Shown here: in pieces, positions 44,339-53,726 of the stretch
Numbering within the stretch: position 1 is the stretch's first letter
How the letters are laid out: each line of letters begins with the position of its first letter
Assembly: GCA_947498125.1 (NCBI GenBank)
Contig: CANMJH010000001.1
Location: 124,001-188,000 of the forward strand
Direction: 5' to 3'
Source: an uncultured Nioella sp.
GTDB taxonomy: Bacteria; Pseudomonadota; Alphaproteobacteria; Rhodobacterales; Rhodobacteraceae
Length of the DNA stretch: 64,000 bases
Notes under the pieces: generated by a model
What the model was told of the DNA's origin: nothing
The model's input: only the letters and a program-made list of their open reading frames with translations
The model's database searches: none
Translations under genes and position numbers: made by a program

Positions 44339-44920
44339 ATGAAAGATGACAAGAAACAGCTTCGCCATCAGGCCATCACTGCGGCGGCATACCGGCTTTT
44401 GGAAGAGAAGGGGTATGACGGTGCGTCGATGCTGTCGATTGCCAAGGCGGCTAAGGCATCAAACGAAACGCTGTATCGGTGGTATGGCGATAAACGCGGG
44501 CTGTTCGAGCATATGGTCCGCGATAATGCCGCCGAGACCGAGGCGCTTTTGCGGGTCGAGATTGCCAAGGGAAACGGCGGGTTAGACAGCCTTGCCCACA
44601 TTGGCCCGGTACTTTTGCAGATGTTGGTTGGCAGGCAAGCGGTGCTGCTGAACCGGGCGGCGGCATCCGATCCCACTGGCGCGCTTGGCGCGGCGCTCTC
44701 TGCTGGTGGGCGCGATCGGATCAAACCGTTATTTGCCGATCTCTTTGCTGGTCTTTCATCTAAAAAAACGGCGGCGGATCTGGCTCAGCTTTACCTCAGC
44801 CTTTTGATCGGCGATTGGCAAATCCGCCGGGTCATCGGTGATGGGTTCGACCCAAGCAAAGCGGAGATTTCCGAACGCGCCGATGCTGCCTTAGCGGCTT
44901 TCCGGCAACTTGTTGACTAA
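44339..44920 (+). CDS. TetR-family transcriptional regulator
   Basis: 193 residues. N-terminal TetR helix-turn-helix (residues about 10-55): RHQAITAAAYRLLEEKGYDG followed by SMLSIAKAAKASNETLYRWYGDKRGLFEHMV. The C-terminal ligand domain is unassigned. It is divergent from the DUF1772 gene with an inverted repeat between, so it probably controls that gene and itself. It converges with the Cys-rich gene, overlapping by four bases. Ligand unknown. Confidence 0.9.
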   Translation: MKDDKKQLRHQAITAAAYRLLEEKGYDGASMLSIAKAAKASNETLYRWYGDKRGLFEHMVRDNAAETEALLRVEIAKGNGGLDSLAHIGPVLLQMLVGRQAVLLNRAAASDPTGALGAALSAGGRDRIKPLFADLFAGLSSKKTAADLAQLYLSLLIGDWQIRRVIGDGFDPSKAEISERADAALAAFRQLVD

Positions 44921-45447
44921 TCCGCCGGCGCCAAATGCGCTTTGATCTTGGCCAGCAGGGATTTGTGCTGGGCTTTCAGCGCTGCCCCTGGCGCGGCCAA
45001 AAGCGCCGATTTGCTCCACCCGTCTGCAGGGGCATGGAGGGCAATAAGGGCGTCCAAATCATCGGATAAGTCTTGAGGCAGGTCTAGCTTTTTGGCGGCC
45101 AAGAGCAGCGCCAGTTGCGCGTGGATTGGAGCCAATGCGCGAAATACCTCGCTCATTTCCTCAAAGGCTTTCGGCTGCCCGGACAGGCTGGCCCCCTGAT
45201 AAAGGGTTTGCGTCACATATTGTCCGGCGCCGTGGCAATCATAGATCTCGCAAGGGGCCATCCCGCGTTTGGGCCGGTCTGCGTGAATGGCACACCGACT
45301 GGTTTTTTCCAGATGGCGGCACGGCTGATTGGCTGGTTTATCATAGGCAAAGCCCTGATCTTGCAGAAACGCAAAGCTGACACAGCACAGCGCGGCGCAG
45401 CTGCTGCAATCAGCGGCTAGATCGGGCAGGGCAGCCTTAAATTTCAT
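44917..45447 (-). CDS. Cys-rich YkgJ-like metal-chelating protein coupled to formylglycine-generating enzyme
   Basis: 176 residues. The N-terminal half has eight Cys (14, 17, 21, 22, 43, 52, 66, 71) in a CxxCxxxCC plus CxxxxxxxxC plus CxxxxC pattern, resembling the YkgJ putative Zn/Fe-chelating domain. The rest is helical. Its start overlaps the formylglycine-generating enzyme stop by 11 bases, so it is translated from the same message. As that enzyme is copper-dependent in aerobic organisms, a metal-handling partner is conceivable, but this is inference. I see no signal peptide. The motif is seen; the metal is unknown. Confidence 0.65.
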   Translation of the reverse strand: MKFKAALPDLAADCSSCAALCCVSFAFLQDQGFAYDKPANQPCRHLEKTSRCAIHADRPKRGMAPCEIYDCHGAGQYVTQTLYQGASLSGQPKAFEEMSEVFRALAPIHAQLALLLAAKKLDLPQDLSDDLDALIALHAPADGWSKSALLAAPGAALKAQHKSLLAKIKAHLAPAD

Positions 45448-46372
45448 AAACCAGCCTCAACCCCTGATGCCCGGTTGCAGTGTCCGGAGCATTCCCATGG
45501 CGCGCCGCGATCCTGTAGCGGAAGCAATAAGAGATATGGCACAGGAACGATCCGCCCTTTTGCAGCTTGAATCCCGCCTTACTGGCCATAGCAGCTTTGG
45601 CCTCACGCTTCAGAGATTTCAAACGAAACGGCTCGGCCGTCCATTCCCAGACATTGCCCACCATATTGTAAAGACCGTAGCCGTTTGGCTCAAACGACTT
45701 GGTCGGTGCGGTTCCGATATAGCCATCTGCGCCGCTGTTTTGATGTGGAAAGCTGCCTTGCCAAATGTTGCAGGGGAAAAAATCCTTATCATTGGGTTCG
45801 TCATCTCCCCAAGGGAAGCGCACATCGCCAAGACCGCCGCGCGCCGCGTGTTCCCATTCGGCCTCGCTTGGCAATCGCCCGCCCGCCCATTTGGCAAAGG
45901 CCATCGCGTCGTTCCAAGATACTTGCACAACGGGGTGATCGGGGTCCGGGTCTTCGTCCACAAGAGCGCCAAGCGGTCGTCGCCACGAGGCCCCATCCAC
46001 CATCCGCCACCATTCTGAACCAAGCACGCCTTGGGTGGGGGGATGATCCTTAGGCAAATGCGTGTGAAACACAAAGGAATTTCCAAAACGTTCCGCCTCG
46101 GTCTGATAGCCGGTGCTGCGCGCGAACTCAGCAAAGCGGGCATTGGTGACGGTGGTGACATCGATACGAAACGGCTTGATGCGTTTTTTGCGCATTGGCC
46201 CTTCTTCATCGATGGGAAAGATCTGGTCATTTGTGCCAATCAAACCCATGCCGCCGGGAATTTCGGCCGTCTCGGGACGCATGTCTTCGCGCGCGTCAAG
46301 GTCGGGCGCGGCGAGGAGAGCGTGGACGCCCGCGCGCTTGGGCGAGCAGCAGGATTTTGGCGTTTGGGTCAT
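45437..46372 (-). CDS. Formylglycine-generating enzyme (sulfatase maturase, SUMF1 family)
   Basis: 311 residues. FGE-sulfatase domain from about residue 35 to the end: EIPGGMGLIGTND, PVVQVSWNDAMAFAKWAGGR, LPSEAEWEHAARGG and the C-terminal active pair C278 and C283 in GGSFLCHISYCFRYR (human C336/C341 equivalents, same spacing). It oxidises the Cys of C-x-P-S-R in sulfatases to formylglycine, and would activate the sulfatases at 7251 and 12757. The N-terminus reads KSCCSPKRAG, which resembles the substrate motif itself. ATG 46372 is forced by an in-frame stop just upstream. It lies 69 bases downstream of tdh on the same strand. Confidence 0.93.
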   Translation of the reverse strand: MTQTPKSCCSPKRAGVHALLAAPDLDAREDMRPETAEIPGGMGLIGTNDQIFPIDEEGPMRKKRIKPFRIDVTTVTNARFAEFARSTGYQTEAERFGNSFVFHTHLPKDHPPTQGVLGSEWWRMVDGASWRRPLGALVDEDPDPDHPVVQVSWNDAMAFAKWAGGRLPSEAEWEHAARGGLGDVRFPWGDDEPNDKDFFPCNIWQGSFPHQNSGADGYIGTAPTKSFEPNGYGLYNMVGNVWEWTAEPFRLKSLKREAKAAMASKAGFKLQKGGSFLCHISYCFRYRIAARHGNAPDTATGHQGLRLVYEI

Positions 46373-46441
46373 GGGCTAAGACATGCGCAAAAACGCTTGG
46401 TTTTGTCCAGATCAAAGCGGCATCGTGCAGCCCGCTGCGCG

Positions 46442-47479
46442 CTATCCCCAATCCATTACGACTTTGCCCGCTTCGCCCGAAAGCATGGCCGCAAACCCAT
46501 CCTCAAAATCATCAATACCAATGCGATGAGTGATCAGGCTGGATAGGTCCAGGCCTGATTGCACAAGGCCAATCATCTTGTACCATGTCTCAAAGATTTC
46601 GCGCCCATAGATGCCCTTAACGGTCAGCATCTTGAAGATGATCTCATTCCAATCCACAGCAAATTCAGTTGGTGCAATGCCCAGCAACGCGACCTTGCCG
46701 CCATTGTTCATTCGGGCCAGCATTTGGCGCATTGCGGCAGAGGAGCCTGACATTTCAAGGCCCACATCAAACCCCTCATTCATGCCAAGACGCGGCATGA
46801 CATCAATCAACATTTCCGAGGTCACATCGACGACAGTCTGAACTCCCATTTTGCGGGCAAGTTCAAGCCGGTAAGGCGCGATATCTGTGATCACCACATT
46901 CCGCGCGCCAACGCGCTGCGCCACCAACGCCCCCATAATGCCAATGGGCCCTGCGCCCGTGACCAACACGTCTTCGCCCACCAAATCAAAGCTAAGCGCG
47001 GTGTGAACCGCATTGCCAAGCGGGTCGAAAATTGCAGCAATCTCATCGGGGATGTCGTCAGGGATTGGGACAACATTGGCCTCAGGAATACACAGGTATT
47101 CGGCAAAACTGCCGGGCCGGTTCACACCAACGCCCGCCGTGTCACGACAAAGATGACCGCGCCCCGCGCGACAGTTTCGACAGGTTCCGCAGGTAATATG
47201 CCCCTCACCGGACACCCGCTGACCGATTTTGAATTTAACAGCGGCCTTGCCGGTATCGACAATCTCGCCGCAGAATTCATGGCCCGTGACCATCGGAACG
47301 GGAACGGTTTTGGCTGACCACTCATCCCAGTTCCAGATATGGACATCCGTGCCGCAAATTGCCGATTTGCGCACTTTGATCAGCACCTCATTTGGCCCCG
47401 GCTCAGGGACCGGAACATGCTCCATCCAAAGCCCTGGCTCGGGGCGGGATTTAACGAGGGCTTTCATTTCGTTGGTCAT
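46442..47479 (-). CDS. tdh: L-threonine 3-dehydrogenase
   Basis: 345 residues, zinc-dependent medium-chain dehydrogenase. Catalytic Zn ligand C42 ([14 protein letters not shown]) and GHEFCGE; structural Zn site [18 protein letters not shown] fold [14 protein letters not shown]. It oxidises L-threonine to 2-amino-3-ketobutyrate, which Kbl cleaves with CoA. Kbl is encoded 193 bases upstream; the spacer contains a 20-bp inverted repeat. The pair feeds glycine and acetyl-CoA into metabolism. Confidence 0.95.
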   Translation of the reverse strand: MTNEMKALVKSRPEPGLWMEHVPVPEPGPNEVLIKVRKSAICGTDVHIWNWDEWSAKTVPVPMVTGHEFCGEIVDTGKAAVKFKIGQRVSGEGHITCGTCRNCRAGRGHLCRDTAGVGVNRPGSFAEYLCIPEANVVPIPDDIPDEIAAIFDPLGNAVHTALSFDLVGEDVLVTGAGPIGIMGALVAQRVGARNVVITDIAPYRLELARKMGVQTVVDVTSEMLIDVMPRLGMNEGFDVGLEMSGSSAAMRQMLARMNNGGKVALLGIAPTEFAVDWNEIIFKMLTVKGIYGREIFETWYKMIGLVQSGLDLSSLITHRIGIDDFEDGFAAMLSGEAGKVVMDWG

Positions 47480-47528
47480 TGGTAGATCTCATTTCTTGTG
47501 ACTGCCCGGAATAGTGCCGCGAAGCGGC

Positions 47529-47668
47529 CCGGGCCAGCGCCTGCCCGTCCCGGCGGGCTGGCGCTATGGCAGACGTTTGGCGAGCCGGATAATCCGGATG
47601 TGCTCGGTTGGCATAAACCGCAATTTTCGAAGGCACTTGCGCCACCCCACGGGCAGGCGCTGGCCCGG
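47529..47668. repeat. 140-base element with perfect 20-bp inverted terminal repeats between kbl and tdh
   Basis: CCGGGCCAGCGCCTGCCCGT (47529-47548) is repeated as its exact reverse complement at 47649-47668, with 100 bases between. The second copy lies four bases from the kbl stop. The interior holds a CCGGATAATCCGG palindrome. Target-site duplication is not evident. It could be a small non-autonomous (MITE-like) repeat or a long-range mRNA stem that tunes tdh. Only a genome search can decide. Confidence 0.7.
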
Positions 47669-47672
47669 TGTT

Positions 47673-48863
47673 TCACGAAATCACTCCCATATCCCGACCC
47701 ACCTCGATAAAGGCGTCAATTGCGGTATCCAGCTCCTCTTGGCTAAGGGCCGCGGACATTTGGGTCCGAATGCGGTCGGCTCCGCGAGGCACAACAGGAA
47801 AGCTAAAGGCCGCCACATAGACGCCTTTGGCATCTAAGCGGGCCGCCATGTCCTGCGCCTTTTTCGGATCGCGTAGCATGACGGGAACAATCGGGTGCTC
47901 TCCCGGTAGCAGGTCAAACCCGGCCTCAGACATTCTTCGCCGGAAATGCGCGGTGTGCGCCATCAAGGTTTCGCGTCGTTTGGTCGAGCCCTCAAGCATG
48001 TCCAGCACTTTGATAGAAGTCGCCGCAATCACTGGGGCAAGCGTGTTGGAAAACAGGTAAGGGCGCGAGCGTTGACGCAGCCATTCGACCACCTCTTTCT
48101 TACCGCTCGTGTAACCGCCCGAGGCCCCGCCAAGCGCCTTGCCAAGCGTGCCGGTGATGATATCGACCCGGCCCATCACACCGCAATGTTCATGCGTGCC
48201 GCGCCCGGTTTGTCCCATAAACCCAACGGCATGGCTGTCATCGACCATCACCATCGCACCATATTTATCGGCAAGATCGCAGATGTCGCCAAGCCGCGCG
48301 ATATAGCCATCCATCGAAAAGACACCATCCGTCGCAATCAGTTTAAAGCGGCAGCCTTCGGCCTCTTGCAACTTGGCTTCTAGATCAGCCATGTCCGAAT
48401 TGGCGTAGCGCAGGCGTTTGGCCTTACAAAGCCGCACCCCGTCGATGATCGACGCATGGTTCAGCGCGTCTGAGATGATGGCATCTTCCGGGCCTAGGAT
48501 GGTTTCAAAAAGGCCGGTATTGGCGTCAAAGCAGCTGGAATAGAGGATCGTATCTTCCATGCCCAAAAAGCCCGAGATCCGCTCCTCCAACTCTTTATGC
48601 TCTTCTTGCGTTCCGCAGATGAACCGGACGGAGGACATGCCGTAGCCATAGCGGCTTAGCGCGGCGCGCCCCGTTTCAATCAGCTCGGCATTGTCAGACA
48701 GGCCGAGGTAATTATTGGCACAAAGGTTGATCACCTCGCGGCCCGGGGCGATGCCCACTGTGCCAGCTTGTTTGGTGGTAATGACACGCTCAGATTTGAA
48801 CAAGCCAGCGTCCCGTAAGCCGTCAAGTTCTTCTGTAAGATGTGCGATGAATTCCTGCGTCAT
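47673..48863 (-). CDS. kbl: Glycine C-acetyltransferase (2-amino-3-ketobutyrate CoA ligase)
   Basis: 396 residues, alpha-oxoamine synthase family. PLP Lys in [26 protein letters not shown] and [17 protein letters not shown] are characteristic of Kbl. It thiolyses 2-amino-3-ketobutyrate to glycine and acetyl-CoA. It is encoded directly upstream of tdh with the inverted-repeat element between them, and is divergent from the PfkB kinase. Confidence 0.95.
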   Translation of the reverse strand: MTQEFIAHLTEELDGLRDAGLFKSERVITTKQAGTVGIAPGREVINLCANNYLGLSDNAELIETGRAALSRYGYGMSSVRFICGTQEEHKELEERISGFLGMEDTILYSSCFDANTGLFETILGPEDAIISDALNHASIIDGVRLCKAKRLRYANSDMADLEAKLQEAEGCRFKLIATDGVFSMDGYIARLGDICDLADKYGAMVMVDDSHAVGFMGQTGRGTHEHCGVMGRVDIITGTLGKALGGASGGYTSGKKEVVEWLRQRSRPYLFSNTLAPVIAATSIKVLDMLEGSTKRRETLMAHTAHFRRRMSEAGFDLLPGEHPIVPVMLRDPKKAQDMAARLDAKGVYVAAFSFPVVPRGADRIRTQMSAALSQEELDTAIDAFIEVGRDMGVIS

Positions 48864-49021
48864 GCTGGCCTCAATCCCAAATGATGATACGGCAGCTTGT
48901 GCGAATTAAGGGACCGCTGCCAAGCTGTTTCCGGCGCTCTGGCCCAGATATTTGTCGATGATTGGTTGCGAGGAAGGTCGGCTGTTTCTAATCTGCGCCG
49001 AAATGTTTCGCGGGGGAACAC

Positions 49022-49900
49022 ATGGCGATTTTCAATCTCGGTTCGATTAATATTGACCACGTTTATCAAGTCGACCACTTGCCAGCGCCAGGGGAAACGT
49101 TGGCGGCCACCAGCCTCAGCACCGGGTTAGGGGGCAAAGGGGCCAATCAATCCATTGCCATTGCGCGGGCAGGCGGGACCGTTTCGCATATCGGCGCGGT
49201 TGGTCCCGAGGGCGCGCCGTGGGTGGATATGATCGCAAAGGCGGGGGCGGCGACAGGCGATGTCGCGACAATCGACACCGAAACCGGCCATGCGAATATT
49301 TATGTTGAGACGGGCGAAGGCGCGGAAAATAGCATCGTCTTATTTGAAGGGGCCAATCGCAAAGTGCCGCTTAATACCGTGAAAGAGGCCCTTTCCCGAG
49401 CGCATCCGGGCGATTGGTTGCTGCTGCAAAATGAAACCAATGCCGGGCTTGAGGCGGCGCAGATTGCCAAGGAAAAGGGATTGAAGCTGGCCTATGCAGC
49501 GGCCCCTTTTGATGCCAAAGCCGTCGCCACGCTCTTGCCCTATCTCGACCTGCTTTCGGTGAATGAAGGCGAAGAGGCCGAACTGATTGAGGCCCTGCCT
49601 GCGGTAAGCCTAAATGCGGTCCCGCGTCTTGTTACTTACGGTCCGAAAGGCGCTGCTCTGATTGAGGGCCAAATACGCACGCCGGTGCGGGCATTTTCGG
49701 TCACGCCCGTTGATACCACCGGCGCCGGCGACACGTTTTTGGGATATGCTTTGGCAGGAATGGATCAAGGCGATCTTCCGGCAACATGGCTGCGCCGCGC
49801 CTCGGCTGCGGCGGCGTTGCAAGTCACGCGCATGGGCGCGGCGAAGGCAATTCCAGATGCGTCAGATGTTGAGGCTTTCTTGGCCCAAAGTGGCCACTAA
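49022..49900 (+). CDS. PfkB-family carbohydrate kinase (ribokinase-like)
   Basis: 292 residues. The signature 1 region GLGGKGANQSIAIARAGG and signature 2 DTTGAGDTFLGYALAGM (catalytic Asp in GAGD) are intact; GSINIDHVYQVDHLPAPGET at the N-terminus is ribokinase-like. It would phosphorylate ribose or a related sugar with ATP. No rbs transport genes adjoin it; the CUT2 importer at 19.7-23.2 kb is too distant to link. It ends overlapping the convergent MoaD-like gene by four bases. Specificity is uncertain. Confidence 0.85.
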   Translation: MAIFNLGSINIDHVYQVDHLPAPGETLAATSLSTGLGGKGANQSIAIARAGGTVSHIGAVGPEGAPWVDMIAKAGAATGDVATIDTETGHANIYVETGEGAENSIVLFEGANRKVPLNTVKEALSRAHPGDWLLLQNETNAGLEAAQIAKEKGLKLAYAAAPFDAKAVATLLPYLDLLSVNEGEEAELIEALPAVSLNAVPRLVTYGPKGAALIEGQIRTPVRAFSVTPVDTTGAGDTFLGYALAGMDQGDLPATWLRRASAAAALQVTRMGAAKAIPDASDVEAFLAQSGH

Positions 49901-50142
49901 CCGCCCCTCAGCTTTTGCAGCAAGAAGATCTCGCTCTCTTCGCTGACTTTTGATGCCCGGTTGTTCGGCTTGATTTGGCCATCAACGGCAACGGACACGC
50001 CCGCTTTGATCGCCGGTTCCAGCCGAGGGTGTTTGGCCACCAAAGCATCGAGCATTTGGCCAATCGTGTTGCCTTCGACGGCGACAATTTCTTCGCCGCC
50101 CGCCAAATGGCGCAATCCTGACCACAGATGGATCTCAGGCAT
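49897..50142 (-). CDS. MoaD/ThiS-family ubiquitin-like sulfur carrier
   Basis: 81 residues with the beta-grasp fold pattern (TIGQMLDALVAKHP, VSVAVDGQ) and the obligatory C-terminal Gly-Gly (LRGG). MoaD-like proteins carry thiocarboxylate sulfur for molybdopterin. It overlaps the molybdenum hydroxylase large-subunit stop by eight bases and is in the same operon, so it may be a dedicated sulfur donor to that enzyme's cofactor. No moaE is adjacent. Confidence 0.82.
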   Translation of the reverse strand: MPEIHLWSGLRHLAGGEEIVAVEGNTIGQMLDALVAKHPRLEPAIKAGVSVAVDGQIKPNNRASKVSEESEIFLLQKLRGG

Positions 50143-52384
50143 TTTTTGCAGCCTTAATGCCCGCCAGAACGCGGGGCGGGGTAAGTGGTAGTTTGGTGAA
50201 CCTTACGCCGGTTGCAGCCGCAATGGCATTCGCGATGGCGGGTAGGGGCGGGGTAATGCCTGTCTCACCGACGCCGCGCACGCCGTAGGGGTGGCCGGGG
50301 TTGGGCACTTCGACGATCACTGTGTCGATCATTGGCAAATCCGAGGCGACAGGCACGCGGTAATCCAAGAAAATCGGGTTTTGCAGGCGGCCATCTTCGC
50401 CGTAAATATATTCTTCATTAAGGGCCCAGCCGATGCCCTGCGCCGCGCCGCCTTGGAACTGACCCTCAACATAAGACGGGTGAATAGCCTTGCCCGCATC
50501 TTGCACCACAAGATAGCGTAACACCGTAGTCCGCCCCGTTTCGGGGTCCACTTCCACGTCAACAACGTGAGTACCGAACGACCCGCCATAGGTTTCGGGG
50601 CTTGCTTCAAAATGGCCAGAAATAGGCCCGCCGGAACTGCTCATATTGCCAGCAATTTCGGCGATCGACATTGGCTCAAACTCTCCGGCATTTGGGCCAG
50701 AGGGGCGCGCAAAGCCGTCCTCCCAAATCACCGCATCTGGATCGATCCCCCACGCTTCTGCCGCGCGTTTGCTGAGCTTTTGGATGCATTCCTTGGCGCT
50801 TTGGATCACCGCAAGGCCCGAAGCATAGGTGGCCCGACTGCCATGTGTCGGCTCATTGATGCCAAGTGAAGCTGTATCGCCTATATGCACCCGGACATTT
50901 TCATACGGAATGCCAAAGGCCTCGGCGGCCATCAGCGCCATCGAGGCACGGCTGCCGCCAATATCGGGGGTTCCAACGGTAACGGCCACCGTTCCATCTT
51001 CGGAAATCGCGACCGAGGCCGAAGTGTCTCCGCCCCAGTTCAACCAAAACCCAGAGGCCACGCCGCGGCCCTGATTGGGGCCAAGCGGGACTGCGTAATT
51101 GTCATGCGACTGGGCCGCTTCAAGCGTTTCGATCAGACCAACGGCGGGAAATTTCGGCCCATATGTCGCGCGCACCCCTTCTTTTACAGCGTTTTTCAGG
51201 CGAATCTCCAGCGGGTCGAGGCCAAGCTGGGTTGCCATTTCATCAATGATGCTTTCGGTCCCAAAGGCCGCCATTGGCGCGCCCGGCGCGCGATAGGCGG
51301 CCTGTTTGGGACGGTTCGACATGACGTCATACCCGACATGATGGACATGTTCGATATTGTAATTGGCAAAGGCAAGCACGGTTGTTTCATCAACCGGAGC
51401 GCCCGGAAAGGCGCCGCCTTGCATACGATAGGTGCCAGAGGCCGCCGTGATTTTGCCGTCCTTTGTCATCCCCATCTTGATATCCATCGAGGCTGAAGCC
51501 GTCGGACCTGTGGCGCGTAGAACCTCGGACCGGCTCATCACCAATTTCACAGGCTTGCCGCCCGCCTTTCGGGACAGCGCCAGCGCCACGGGATCGATAA
51601 AGACGGTCGTCTTGCCACCAAAACCACCACCGATTTCAGATGGTGTGACTTTCAATTGGCTGACCTCAAGCCCCAAAGCCGCCGCGCACATTTGGCGAAC
51701 ATACCAATGGCCCTGCGTGCAGCACCAAAGCTCGCCTTTGCCATCTGCGCCAAGCTGCGCCAGGCAGGCATGCGGTTCGATATAGCCCTGATGGGCGGCC
51801 TCGGTTGTGTAATGGCGTTTAAGAACCAGATCGGCCTTGGCAAACCCCTCATCCAGATCGCCGCGCCCGCTTTCAAAATAGCGCACCACATTGGGGTGCA
51901 ACCCTTCGGGCACCGAGTAATCCGCCGCGCCGTCGCGAATGACGGGTGCGCCCTCAGCCATTGCAGCGTCGACATCTGTCACATGGGGCAGGGGTTCATA
52001 ATCAACGTCGATCAACTTGATCGCGTCGCGCGCAATCAAAGCGCTTGTCGCTGCTACTGCGGCTACGGCATGCCCATCATAAAGCGCCTTTTCGCCGGCC
52101 ATGCAGTTTTCCTGAATATTCCAATCTTCGCCTGACAGGCCGTCCGCGAAATCGGCGCGTGTGACCACAGCTTTGACGCCCTTCAGCGCTAACGCTTTCG
52201 ACGCATCGATCTTTAGGATTTTCGCATGGGCATGGGGGCTGCGCAGGATCGCGCCATGGAGCATTCCGGGGGCCGAGATATCGGCCCCGTAGCGCGCCCG
52301 CCCGGTCACTTTGTCCAGCCCATCAGGCCGATTTGGCCGCGTGCCGATATATTTGAATTTGGGTTTACCGCTGTCCAAAGCCAT
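50135..52384 (-). CDS. Molybdenum hydroxylase large subunit (xanthine dehydrogenase/CoxL family)
   Basis: 749 residues. N-terminal aldehyde-oxidase a/b hammerhead domain (YIGTRPNRPDGLDKVTGRARYGADI) and the molybdopterin-binding domain with GGGFGGKT and the active-site Glu motif GVGETGITPP. The active-site loop reads AAYRAPGAPMAAFG; this lacks the Cys of form I CO dehydrogenase (AYxCSFR), so CO oxidation is unlikely. It forms a trimer with the FAD and 2Fe-2S subunits encoded upstream. The substrate (a purine, aldehyde or N-heterocycle) cannot be told. Confidence 0.9.
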   Translation of the reverse strand: MALDSGKPKFKYIGTRPNRPDGLDKVTGRARYGADISAPGMLHGAILRSPHAHAKILKIDASKALALKGVKAVVTRADFADGLSGEDWNIQENCMAGEKALYDGHAVAAVAATSALIARDAIKLIDVDYEPLPHVTDVDAAMAEGAPVIRDGAADYSVPEGLHPNVVRYFESGRGDLDEGFAKADLVLKRHYTTEAAHQGYIEPHACLAQLGADGKGELWCCTQGHWYVRQMCAAALGLEVSQLKVTPSEIGGGFGGKTTVFIDPVALALSRKAGGKPVKLVMSRSEVLRATGPTASASMDIKMGMTKDGKITAASGTYRMQGGAFPGAPVDETTVLAFANYNIEHVHHVGYDVMSNRPKQAAYRAPGAPMAAFGTESIIDEMATQLGLDPLEIRLKNAVKEGVRATYGPKFPAVGLIETLEAAQSHDNYAVPLGPNQGRGVASGFWLNWGGDTSASVAISEDGTVAVTVGTPDIGGSRASMALMAAEAFGIPYENVRVHIGDTASLGINEPTHGSRATYASGLAVIQSAKECIQKLSKRAAEAWGIDPDAVIWEDGFARPSGPNAGEFEPMSIAEIAGNMSSSGGPISGHFEASPETYGGSFGTHVVDVEVDPETGRTTVLRYLVVQDAGKAIHPSYVEGQFQGGAAQGIGWALNEEYIYGEDGRLQNPIFLDYRVPVASDLPMIDTVIVEVPNPGHPYGVRGVGETGITPPLPAIANAIAAATGVRFTKLPLTPPRVLAGIKAAKNA

Positions 52385-52863
52385 CAGGACGCCTCCCGCA
52401 TGTCTGCTGCCGCGTCCATGACGGCGCGAATGATTTTGTCATACCCCGTGCAGCGGCACAGATTGCCCGCCAACCAATAGCGCAGCTCGGTTTCGCTTGG
52501 ATCGGGGTTTTTCTTCAGCAAAGCCTCGGCGGCGACCAAGATCCCCGGCGTACAAATCCCGCATTGCAGCGCGGCATGTTCGATGAATTTTTCCTGCAAT
52601 ACATGCAGGTTGCCCTCCGTACCCATGCCTTCGACCGTGCCAATCTCGGCCCCTTCGGCCTCAACCCCCAGAACCAGACACGAGCAGACCAGACGCCCGT
52701 CGACCGTGACCGAACAGGCCCCGCAATCGCCGGTGCCGCAGCCCTCTTTCACGCCCATGACGCCCAAATGATCGCGCAGGCAATCCAGAAGCGTTTCGCG
52801 CGGATCGCAGAGATATTCGACAGGATCGCCATTTACCGTGGCCGATACGTGATGCTTGCTCAT
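52384..52863 (-). CDS. Molybdenum hydroxylase 2Fe-2S small subunit
   Basis: 159 residues with two [2Fe-2S] sites: the plant-type CGTGDCGACSV and the helical CGICTPG with CRCTGY. These relay electrons from the molybdenum centre to FAD. It overlaps the large subunit by one base and the FAD subunit by four, forming a tight operon. Standard length for CoxS-like subunits. Confidence 0.95.
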   Translation of the reverse strand: MSKHHVSATVNGDPVEYLCDPRETLLDCLRDHLGVMGVKEGCGTGDCGACSVTVDGRLVCSCLVLGVEAEGAEIGTVEGMGTEGNLHVLQEKFIEHAALQCGICTPGILVAAEALLKKNPDPSETELRYWLAGNLCRCTGYDKIIRAVMDAAADMREAS

Positions 52864-53726
52864 TGCTGGCCTCCTTTGGCCCGAGAATAGGCGATTTTTG
52901 CGGCCCGTTTGGCCAATACAGCAGCGACATCCCGCCGAAACTCGATCGTGCCGCGTTTGTCGTCAATTGGGTTGCAGGCCGCCGTAGCAGTAGCGCCAAG
53001 TGCGTCTAGGGCGCCATCGTCAAGCGCGGTGCCAATAATGGCTTTTGCGGCGTCTTCGACCAGCACAACCGTGGGCGCAACCGCGCCAAGAACCACGCGC
53101 GCCTCAGAGATCTCATCCCCATCAAGGCGCAGGTTTACCGCGCAACCGACAACCGCGATATCCATTTCAGTGCGAGGAATGAACCGCAAATAGGCATCGC
53201 CGCCTCGTGCGCCGCGGGGCGGGATATGCACGGCAGAGATGACGTCGCCCTTTGTGAGCGCAGTGCGGCCCGGACCAACGGGAATTTCTTCTACCGGAAC
53301 ATTACGCGTGCCCGAAGCACCGGTAATACTGACCGTGCAGCCTGCCGCGATCATCCCCGGTACGCTATCGGCGGCGGGCGAGCCGTTGCACAGATTGCCA
53401 ACAAGTGTCGCGCGCCCCTGCACTTGGGTGGACCCAATAAGGTCCATCCCTTCAACCAGTCCCGGCCAGTCACGTTTGAGCTCTGCGTGCTCCATCATTT
53501 CTGCACCGGAAACCGCAACGCCCAGATCCCAACCGCCATCACCGCGCTTTGTGATCGCCTTTGTGCCATCTATCCCTTTGATATCAATCAAATCATCCGG
53601 CGTCACAACGTCCGAGCGAAGTTGCACGAGAACATCCGTGCCCCCGGCCAAAAACCGCGTCACACCATTTGACCCGGCCGCAATTTGGGCAGCCTCTTCA
53701 AATGTTTTCGGCTTATGATATTTCAT
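52860..53726 (-). CDS. Molybdenum hydroxylase FAD-binding medium subunit
   Basis: 288 residues from ATG 53726 (MKYHKPKTFEEA); an in-frame ATG at 53753 gives an unlikely leader. FAD motifs FLAGGTDVLVQLR and ATLVGNLCNGSPAADS are present, and the CoxM/XdhB C-terminal domain follows. It passes electrons onward to a quinone, NAD or cytochrome. First gene of the four-gene unit FAD, 2Fe-2S, large subunit, MoaD-like; divergent from a di-haem cytochrome. Confidence 0.93.
   Translation of the reverse strand: MKYHKPKTFEEAAQIAAGSNGVTRFLAGGTDVLVQLRSDVVTPDDLIDIKGIDGTKAITKRGDGGWDLGVAVSGAEMMEHAELKRDWPGLVEGMDLIGSTQVQGRATLVGNLCNGSPAADSVPGMIAAGCTVSITGASGTRNVPVEEIPVGPGRTALTKGDVISAVHIPPRGARGGDAYLRFIPRTEMDIAVVGCAVNLRLDGDEISEARVVLGAVAPTVVLVEDAAKAIIGTALDDGALDALGATATAACNPIDDKRGTIEFRRDVAAVLAKRAAKIAYSRAKGGQQ

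Noticed and set aside
47498-47710. Short plus- and minus-strand frames over the kbl-tdh inverted repeat
   Set aside because: They run through the repeat arms, overlap the kbl stop and show repeat-like Ala/Pro/Gly composition, so I describe the repeat rather than a gene.
50135-53726. CO dehydrogenase (CoxMSL) identity for the molybdenum hydroxylase
   Set aside because: The active-site loop AAYRAPGAP lacks the Cys of form I and the AYRGAGR of form II, so a CO-oxidising role is not supported.
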